Shown here piece by piece: positions 58,801 through 64,000 of a stretch of DNA of 64,000 bases (position 1 is its first letter; each line of letters starts with the position of its first letter). The stretch covers positions 6,746,571 through 6,810,570 of the forward strand of contig NC_087380.1 in the NCBI RefSeq assembly GCF_963675165.1, in the 5' to 3' direction. Both the position numbers and the translations under genes were made by a program. The notes under the pieces are model-generated. The model did no database searches. It had not been told where the DNA came from and worked only from the letters and a program-made list of their open reading frames with translations. This DNA comes from Halichondria panicea (Eukaryota > Porifera > Demospongiae > Suberitida > Halichondriidae).

Positions 58801-60247
58801 TACCGTCCTGTATATGATGAGCGGAATTAGCAAGAAGATCGAGCCGATTATTGCATTCGATTGTCAGTGCCCAAAGCATCAAAAAGCTGAGGAGGTTTGT
58901 CTGTGCAAGCTGAAAAATTTCTTTCGATGCGAGCACGGCCGTGTTGACAGTCTACCACCCCATCAGGAGTGCTGGTTTGCAAAGGTACGTAATCAGTTTT
59001 AACTTATATTATGTATATATGTACTGTATGCTATATAGTTTAACGCTATAGTCCAGCGAAGGTATGTGGTATAGGAGTATTCAATTATTTGTCATACCCA
59101 TTTACTGTATTTTACAGTACATGTACATACATTTTTTTTTCCTTCTAGGAAGTTAAGCTGGATGAGAAAGCTGTTCTTGAAGCCCTGCGATTTGCTGACC
59201 CTGATGACCTCTCCTTCAAGTGGACCAGGAAAGGCAGGAAGGTAGCGAGTGGATCAGATAACGAGCTCACTGTGAACAAAGTGACGAGGGATCATTGCGA
59301 TGGGTTCTACACTTGTGAAGTATCCAAGAACAAGCAGCTCTGCTTCAAAGTGCACCACTGCTTGAGATGTATCAGTAAGTATTGACAATGCTGTGTAAAG
59401 CATGATTCTTGTGATGTATGTTATTTGCAAATTGTGTGTTTATTACCTTGGCCTCAATTGCCAACGGCAACAAGACACGTACACAGCTATAGTTACATTG
59501 GTTTTGACACCGGTTGTATAAATTATGCTCTTCAATTCTTGCTGTTGCATGTATTTTGCTAATCAGTAATCTATCAGTTTCCCCCTTTGTTATTCCCTAT
59601 ACATGCATGTACATGTTCTTTGCTGCTTCATTACCAAACCATGTTCCCGCTTTGTCCAGGTGAGGCCACAGCTACAGGTGATGACATAACTCTCAAGACT
59701 GTCAAAGATGCTACTTGGGATGCTCGTGCAAAGTGGGACCACCTGGCCATTAACTTAGATGTGGACGAGGGAACTATTAAAGTGAGTATTGTTCAAATTG
59801 ACTTAGCACAATGTTATTCGTTTGCAGATGAAAGTGTAGCTATAATTTAATACACTGTATATATACAATGGGGAGGCTTCATGCATACTCTGTATCTAGG
59901 GTAGATGGCAGGAGTAAAGTGTATCGGATACAGTATTATTGCAGTGAAAACATTTCTTCAGTGCATGCATGTATACTCCCATACACTTTACTCCTGCCAC
60001 CTACCTACTAACCCGTAACCCTAACTCTATTGTAACTAACTGCATTTTCTCATTCTTGTATGTGCAGAGCATAGAAAGGTCCCACAATGGTCGTGTGGAC
60101 GAGTGTTTTGTTGCAATGTTGGAGGCCTGGTTCAAGAAGGGATCTCCGAGCTGGTCGGTCATGGTGGAAGCTTTGAGAGCCCCCAGTGTGGATAGACGGG
60201 GCCTAGCCAACAATATTGAGAAGAAATTTATGAACAACAGTGAATAA
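34837..60247 (+). CDS. Giant 2A / multi-death-domain / Roc-like GTPase / Ig protein, 2461 aa (25 exons)
   Basis: Exons: 34837-35254, 35309-35581, 35644-35672, 35816-35918, 36015-36637, 36745-36787, 37737-38009, 38072-38100, 38244-38346, 38445-39085, 39193-39235, 42348-42448, 42709-42916, 43027-43133, 43804-44005, 44131-44240, 44616-44823, 45738-45844, 46564-46771, 46915-47015, 52117-52336, 56277-58984, 59149-59374, 59660-59781 and 60068-60247. Every junction is GT..AG and in phase, and the sum is a whole number of codons. Order: hydrophobic segment plus 2A motif; two modules of death domain plus helical domain; five split death domains; GTPase; Ig-like; C-terminal death domain. Death domains recruit partners by homotypic binding; the GTPase may switch assembly (inference). 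The gene is built from 1-1 phase modules. It could be transcribed as several genes or isoforms; the part from 52117 to the stop is best supported. The start is uncertain, since an acceptor sits 9 bp upstream. Confidence 0.72.
35146..35250 (+). other. Hydrophobic segment plus 2A-like ribosome-skipping motif
   Basis: Residues 104-128 of the predicted protein form a strongly hydrophobic helix (ICIGLTLILIGAILVFVSLLLLL) running straight into AGDVELNPGPG. D-V/I-E-x-N-P-G-P is the consensus of 2A peptides, which make ribosomes skip the Gly-Pro bond; here that bond is at codons 35242-35247. 2A-like motifs after Leu-rich stretches are known from non-LTR retrotransposons and from sea urchin NLR-type genes, where the N-terminal segment doubles as a signal sequence. 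The exon is spliced in frame to a death domain (donor CTGG|GTATGT at 35255). Confidence 0.88.
35309..36787 (+). other. Module C1: death domain plus helical domain (exons 2-6)
   Basis: Exon 35309-35581 encodes a complete death domain (ISDILEVYDKVRSASPNWFN..LGLALKLSYTDL..GGMCTALRNSMVARNDVAEAI). Two short Ser/Thr-rich linker exons follow, then 36015-36637, an alpha-helical domain (KFVSQLCQSLEVRRIDKDSL..WKIIADYFSFFNYEMVDHIT..YKANFVEYVKRRI) followed by a VTMIVQLDSTYDDCEL segment. I know this helical type only from uncharacterised invertebrate proteins. The module enters and leaves in phase 1. Confidence 0.75.
36962..37003. repeat. 16-bp perfect palindrome around an AT tract
   Basis: CTGTAGGGCCTGTATA (36962-36977) is inverted at 36988-37003, with CATATATATA between. 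In the second duplication copy the AT centre is the insertion site of the 944-bp element. Confidence 0.93.
37737..39235 (+). other. Module C2: death domain plus helical domain (exons 7-11)
   Basis: Near-identical copy of module C1 with all splice sites and frames intact. Differences are scattered amino-acid changes (for example TYRGEN to TYSGDN), loss of the three residues STA, and nine extra residues in the late helical segment (around NLNDHVLKL) compared with C1. Intact frames suggest it is coding. Confidence 0.75.
39437..40380 (+). mobile_element. 944-bp interspersed element inserted in duplication copy 2
   Basis: Starts TTATTGCTTTGTAATAAGTG and ends GGATAATATCATA. A second copy lies at 49719-50671. 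The empty site is seen at 36978-36987 in duplication copy 1. The last 123 bp (40252-40374) form a long imperfect hairpin (ATTATCC..ATGGATACTGA / TCAGTATCCAT..GGATAAT). No TIRs, poly-A tail or transposase frame, so the class is unresolved. Confidence 0.9.
41405..41830 (+). repeat. Interspersed repeat copy (ATCAATGAAGTACAAG family)
   Basis: Same sequence order as 29850-30275, with a very short GT run. Confidence 0.8.
43682..43720. repeat. Perfect 17-bp hairpin, 5-base loop
   Basis: CAGTAATTGCACGTTGT, TAATG, then the exact inverse. In the intron before exon B4. Confidence 0.95.
46040..46420 (-). repeat. Interspersed repeat copy, minus orientation
   Basis: Inverse of the 29850-30275 family, ending GCGCATGCGCACCGAGGCATA at about 46420. 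Confidence 0.8.
49719..50671 (+). mobile_element. Second copy of the 944-bp element
   Basis: Near-identical to 39437-40380 from TTATTGCTTTTTAATAAGTG to GGATAATATCATA, including the terminal hairpin. Flanks differ, which confirms the element borders. Confidence 0.9.
50930..51720. repeat. Partial copy of the large foldback family
   Basis: Contains TCTCGCCATGTTTTTGCTTTCG, TGATTCTTCCAGGATCTGGG, GCGCGCATGCGCATTACATC and the GCGGCTACGCCTCGAGGCAT end seen at 21897-21915. Confidence 0.8.
52117..52336 (+). other. DD7 second-half exon (B7)
   Basis: AIQEANLTN..CFTELLAEWLKSSPNPTWSQLVEALRSPII..GIADEIEDKYIK. Ends TCAG|GTTGGT in phase 1, which joins the GTPase exon (56277) as A-S-V-E-E-Q. Confidence 0.82.
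52714..53121. mobile_element. Foldback MITE (AGAGCCTCCAAGTAGA ends)
   Basis: CAGAGCCTCCAAGTAGAGAC at the left is inverted as GTCTACTTGGAGGCTCTG at the right, nested in an AGTGCTAACCC-family repeat (52490-53310). Confidence 0.75.
53357..54460. mobile_element. TIR element with GGACAC/GTGTCC hexamer arrays and a broken internal ORF
   Basis: Ends 53357-53380 and 54437-54460 are inverted repeats (TTTAAAAAGGGTGCATGGAA.. / ..TTCCATGCACCCTTTTAAAA). Just inside each end is an array of a GGACAC-type hexamer (53382-53418; 54386-54435). Size about 1.1 kb. It sits in the intron between exons B7 and the GTPase exon. The internal ORF is described separately. Confidence 0.87.
53571..54200 (+). pseudogene. 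Frame-broken ORF inside the TIR element
   Basis: The open frame to 54065 encodes a Ser/Pro-rich stretch, then a Cys-containing block (CQGCRGKIDHTLDDLVIQHK) like the zinc-binding C-terminal region found in many repeat-encoded invertebrate proteins. The expected continuation (KHPYFSPAELIM) lies in another frame from 54065, so one frame change separates the halves. No DDE catalytic core is visible. Likely the 3' part of a decayed transposon gene. Confidence 0.55.
55560..56276. other. Intron 3' part before the GTPase exon
   Basis: Contains an inverted pair around 55583-55715 (AACACTTATTGTCCACTACAT / ATGTAGTGGACAATAAGTAT) and a TTTTCGTGAGGTGGAAAATTTAGCG repeat piece. The exon acceptor is CTTTCAG at 56270-56276. 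Confidence 0.6.
56277..58984 (+). other. Roc-like GTPase and COR-like exon, 902 codons
   Basis: One long exon. P-loop GLSGLGKTT at 56378-56404, a G3 motif DIGGQPGF at 56981-57004 and a G4-like GTYQD (about 57275-57290; Roc domains use THxD) define a Ras-like GTPase of the Roc type. About 190 residues separate P-loop and G3, including a Lys/Pro/Glu-rich linker with a repeated KAPETxVD unit. After a coiled coil (about 57360-57840) comes FFSVDNFRGEEADIDPIRKHL and a winged-helix-like segment (YLHQCVGALLYYPDI..VICSPNVVFNSI) resembling the COR region of Roco proteins. The tail is Cys-rich (CQCPKHQKAEEVCLCKL). Confidence 0.78.
59149..59374 (+). other. Ig-like domain exon
   Basis: 75 codons plus one base. 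LSFKWTRKGRKVASGSDNEL and the D-x-x-D-G-F-Y-T-C-E-V pattern mark strands C to F of an Ig fold. The usual first cysteine in strand B is absent (VLEALRFADP). The exon enters in phase 0 and leaves in phase 1. Confidence 0.75.
59660..60247 (+). other. C-terminal split death domain (DD8) and stop
   Basis: Exons 59660-59781 (ITLKTVKDATWDARAKWDHL..INLDVDEGTIK) and 60068-60247 (SIERSHNGRVDECFVAMLEA..PSWSVMVEALRAPSVDRRGL..NNIEKKF) use the same A/B split as DD3-DD7, ending FMNNSE-stop. Confidence 0.85.
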
Positions 60248-60700
60248 CTACTTGTATACCTGTTATTAAATTTGTCTCGATTTTTGTACCTTTTATACTC
60301 CAAAAATGATGTGTGTGTGTGTACCGGAGGCACGCCCCCTCACACCCAAGCTGTCTATATAGAGTGGCTCATATGTTCAGTATTAGCCTCTATCCCAGCC
60401 CCTCTCACTTTCTCATTGTGAGCGGCCTGGAATTGAGGCTAGTTCAGTGTAATTAGTAGCCTCGATCCCAGGCCGCACTTAGTATTGCACCATCCTAGCC
60501 TCTATTCCAGGCCGCACTGACCTGAAAACATTCTGGTGTGCCAGACAAGTTGCATGAGCACTTTCTACTGGGAAGAGAGAAAAGTGAGGCTTAATAATTA
60601 TAACACTATATAGCACTACGTACTGTTACTACCCTGACCCTGTTTACCTTACTACCCTAGCTCCTCTTTTATAATTCCACAGTACGGGTACCGGGTGACC
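60248..60700. other. Intergenic region with a palindromic repeat
   Basis: Contains repeated AGCCTC.ATCCCAGGCCGCAC pieces, related to a foldback at 63427-63565 (CCTCGTTCCCAGGCCTTACT / AGTAAGGCCTGG). Holds the presumed 3' end of the death-domain gene and the promoter of the WD40 gene. Confidence 0.6.
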
Positions 60701-62778
60701 ATGAGTACGAGTACGAGTGTGAGGATGGTGCAGTCGTGGGGTGTGGCTTCAGCCAGACACACCTCCGCTACTCTCGTCTATGCTCACCATGGCAACGATG
60801 ACTCGGAATACCTCTTTGATGTCCCTATTGGTGAGAGCGTGTTATATTCAGTCCGAAAACAAATACGGTGATCTAAGCATGGCATGTGACACACCATCGC
60901 AGGGAATAGTGTTAGGTACACTTGTGATAGTAGTCGTATGTGCATCACCCACACCACACCCACACAGGTCCGTTCATCACCCGGTGGGATATACGTACTG
61001 GCGAGAGGAGCTCCACCTTTCAAGCACACTCTGATGCTGTGACGAGCATGCGACTGTCACCTGACCATGAGTGGGTGGCCACGGCCTGCTACAGTGGAGG
61101 CGTGAAGTTGTGGGACCCCCAGTGGAGCTGTGTGGATGAAACCAAAGCTCCGATAGGATGTCAGCATCATGTGAGTGGGTGGTATGAGGTGTCAGTAGCA
61201 TGTGATTGTATGTGTGAGGATGCCAGCGTTTTATGAGTGGAGAGTCGAGGGCGTGTAATTTGTTAAAATGTACGTATTGTATTATCTAATTGTGAGGGTG
61301 TGTAATGTGTGATGGTAGTGTGTAATGTGTAAGGATGCCAGTATCATGTGAACGTGTAATTTGTTAAAATGCGTATTCTAATAGTGAGGGTGTGTAATGT
61401 GTGATGGTATGTATTAACCAATTGCTACAGCTCGCCTGGTCACATGACAGCAAGAGATTCATTGTCATCGGTATTGGACCAAACTCTTCCATTGTCATGT
61501 ACGATATAATCACCTCCACTAACGAGGGAGGACCCCCCACCGCTAAACTGCAGCTGGCCTGGCAAGTGAAGGCCGGTCAAACGGACCCCCCACAAAAAAC
61601 CACTAGCAATAGCCCTGAGGCAACTAAAGATGATCAGTATGTGAACGCATTCTATATGGGAGAGATAACGTCGACTGGCTATGTACTAGCTGTGAAAGAA
61701 CAAACGGATAGAGCTACAACCATGCAGCTGTTTGATGGAGAGGGGAGGCTGCTCAAGATGTCCTCACTGCCCCCCGTGAAGAGTGGGGGTGTGAGGGTGG
61801 AGACACTGTATATGTCCGAGTCCTACAACGGTTGCTATGCGTTGGGTGTGCAGGGAGGGAGAGTGTTGATTGTCAGGGACGACCTCACTGTGACTGCTAC
61901 CATCAATGTGGTGAGTGTGTGTGTGTGTGAGTGTGTGTGTGTGGGTGAGCGTGTGCGTGGTGAGTGGGTGTGTGTGGTGGGTGGTCCATTAACAATTTAC
62001 AGTAACTAGGGTCTAATTTAAAAGTGTGTACAATTTGCCTTTGTTTTGCACTATCTCATTTCTCCTCGTCAGGGAGTGACCAGTCGTACGTGTGTGTGGG
62101 ACGAGGCATGTCTGGTGCTGCCCACGGACTCTGGGTCTCTCGTATGGTGGTCGACAGAAGGGTCGAAGGTCAAAGAGGTGAAGATCGGGTCACCTGACAT
62201 CATAGTCCGACTTGATTGGTCGGTTTCACGCACGTCTCTCTGGGTGTGTGGATTCAGTGCGTTGAGGCTGCTCAAAGTTGATAGAGATGAGCAAGGTTCA
62301 TATTGATATGGTATTGATGTCGTTATAGTCTTATTGGAGTTACACTGTCTTCTGTAACCATTGTATTTTCTGAAAATATGGTTGCTGTGAAAATATGGTT
62401 GCTGCAAAGTTGAGCCACATTTAAAAGAAAGAGCTTCTTCTAGGCTGCCTGTTTCTGTTTAAGTGATGCATGTTTACTAACTTGGTACTAAACTTGCTTG
62501 TACAACTGTACACGTGTACGTGTGAGTATAGTGATAATTCGACAGTTAGAAACACTTATTGTACTATTGTAACCATATCCCTGTGTAATGTTACGTACAT
62601 GATGTTATCTGTAGGTGTTGTAAGTGAAGTAGCTACAAGTCATGTGGTCAACTCTCATGAGATATCCTGCTGTGGCGTTGACTTCAGTCCGAGTGGGAGG
62701 AGCTTAGCATCAGGTGACCTGGTCGGCAATGTGTGGGTGACGGAGGGTACAGAGGTCAAGACAGCATTCAAGTGCAAT
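60701..62778 (+). CDS. WD40-repeat protein, 5' exons (gene continues)
   Basis: Exons 60701-60830, 60968-61170, 61431-61910, 62073-62295 and 62615-62778 are GT..AG and in phase (400 codons so far, ending in phase 0 at a GTACGT donor). WD-like blades are visible: FITRWDIRTG, HSDAVTSMRLSPDHEWVATA..GGVKLWD, LAWSHDSKRFIVIG..SSIVMYD, GGRVLIV, SGSLVWW, HEISCCGVDFSPSGRSLASGDLVGNVWV. Start at ATG 60701 in context GACCATGA; no signal peptide. Exon 4 could instead read through its weak donor (CAAG|GTTCAT) to a stop at 62304. The orthologue was not recognised; at least one more exon is expected downstream. Confidence 0.78.
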
Positions 62779-64000
62779 GTACGTAAATCACTCAAAGAGT
62801 CTTCAGCATAGAAGGAACTTTTCTTAATTCACGTCATAGTTACAAGAGGTGTACCCATACAAGTGTTTATCATGTCGTTTATTCTGCCACAAATCTTATG
62901 AGAGTAAAACCATTGCTATAAATAAGCATCCTGTTGCTAATGTAAGTGCCAGTGAGTAACTACATTGGAGTCGGGTGTCTACCTGTTTGGCCACAGTTAG
63001 TCATCCCACTACCAAGCTGTGGGTCATGGTGCCTCGAGCAGGAAAAAAAGGCCAAACCGCACCGTTGTAGCTGTGACCTATCAAGCAGTCAAGTTGTGAT
63101 CCTCTGTGCAAATAGGACACTCTTCGAAGAGTTGTCCTTTTGCTTACAATTATGGTCCTAATTAGTTACATTCACAAGTAGTGTCTTGCATCACCACTCG
63201 AATTGAGTAAATGTACATGTACAAGCATATGTCGTTCAATTCGCATTTTTAAGAACCACAAGTGTTGTGAGAGAAAACCATTGGTATATATCAGCATGCT
63301 GTTTCTATTGTTAGTGCCAGTGTGAGTGGGTCACCATCTGGGACCACACTAGCGTCTCATTACCGGTTGAGAATACCAGTGTGGTTACAGCTGCTTGTAC
63401 GGAGCATCACAGCTCGTAGCTGTTATGTAGCCTCGTTCCCAGGCCTTACTTTTTCTTGCTGTTGTCACTGTTCATTCATAAACATAAGAAAGACATAGTG
63501 AGGCAGCAAAGAAAGAAATGGGCGTACAGTTAAGAAAAAGTAAGGCCTGGTTTGGGAAATCGCGTGATCCACAAGGATTTTTATGAACGTGGGCGATATG
63601 TAGCCCACAATCGTGACGTAAGGTATTCTCCCACGCATTCAGAGTAAGACTGTACTGTACTGCACTGAGACAACCACCAAGCTGTGCTGCAAGTCAGATC
63701 AGAGAACCAGCGTGGCCAGCTCTGGTGGCAGTAGCTACCTGCTATATGATAATGATGACTAAGCTATTCTACTATAGCATGTAGAAAGACACAAGAAAAG
63801 GTAATAGTGATAGAATCTAAACACACAATCTAGACTAGTAGATCATCTAGCTAAGCCTAAGGTATAGCTAGCTCTATAGTGCTTGCAAACTTCCAGTTCC
63901 AAGTCCATGTCCAGCTTGCTGCAGGCAAAGTTTTATTAGTCGTAGACCTCTGCGTGGGCAGTCCAACATCTCTAGCTCAGTATGCCCACGCTCATTTTCA
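62779..64000. other. Presumed WD40 gene intron or 3' region; repeats only
   Basis: No phase-0 continuation exon identified. A foldback repeat lies at 63427-63565 and the rest is unremarkable AT-rich DNA. Confidence 0.5.

Noticed and set aside
56513-58936. Several minus-strand and shifted-frame ORFs over the GTPase exon
   Set aside because: Shadows of the 902-codon frame, which alone carries motifs and splice phases.
56277-58984. NACHT or NLR assignment for the GTPase exon
   Set aside because: The DIGGQ G3 motif and the GTYQD G4-like motif point to a Roc/Ras-type GTPase; no NACHT Walker B or leucine-rich repeats are present.
62946-63161. 71-codon ORF as a further WD40 exon
   Set aside because: No blade-like pattern and no in-phase acceptor for the 62778 donor.

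Overview
The window looks like nuclear DNA of an early-branching metazoan, most likely a sponge. Genes are split by many introns with GT..AG borders, intergenic DNA is AT-rich and full of short terminal-inverted-repeat (MITE-like) and foldback elements, and the gene content is animal-type (RAD17, RING/TRAF-like, death domains, an Ig-like domain). The species assignment is inference from gene style, not from a marker gene. Exon models were built by hand from splice sites, reading phase and protein similarity.

Layout. 1-340 is a CA microsatellite. 1273-14785 (minus) is the checkpoint clamp loader RAD17, with 16 exons resolved in phase; its last exon(s) were not found. Four short genes for membrane-anchored coiled-coil proteins lie inside two of its introns: one on the same strand (7309-8056) and three on the opposite strand (10199-11113, a RING/TRAF-like zinc-finger protein; 11272-11871 and 12685-13485, two paralogues). 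RAD17 starts 225 bp head-to-head from a 10-exon gene (15011-19399) for a 465-aa protein with a proline-rich PPxY N-terminus and beta-trefoil-like repeats. 19986-20985 (minus) carries broken exons of an ACP7-like purple acid phosphatase. 21129-23454 is a large foldback repeat. 23930-27689 is a 5-exon gene for a small C2-like protein whose second intron holds several foldback elements. A TATA-box-led 87-codon ORF follows at 27918.

From 28.8 to 60.2 kb the window is dominated by death-domain exons. An upstream partial copy (28826-29683) precedes what can be read as one 25-exon gene (34837-60247, 7386 nt, 2461 codons plus stop, every junction in phase). Its predicted product is: a hydrophobic segment ending in a 2A-like GDVELNPGP motif; two tandem copies of a death-domain plus helical-domain module; five further death domains, each split over two exons; a Roc-like GTPase with a COR-like region; an Ig-like domain; and a C-terminal death domain. 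This is the most unusual system in the window: a multi-adaptor, GTPase-switched, possibly ribosome-skipping signalling protein, plausibly in innate immunity or cell death. Its size comes from visible exon and segment duplications, one of which carries a new 944-bp repeat insertion. Its introns hold several interspersed repeat families and a TIR element with an embedded broken ORF.

60701-62778 is the 5' part (5 exons in phase) of a WD40-repeat gene on the plus strand; no later exon was recognised before the window ends.
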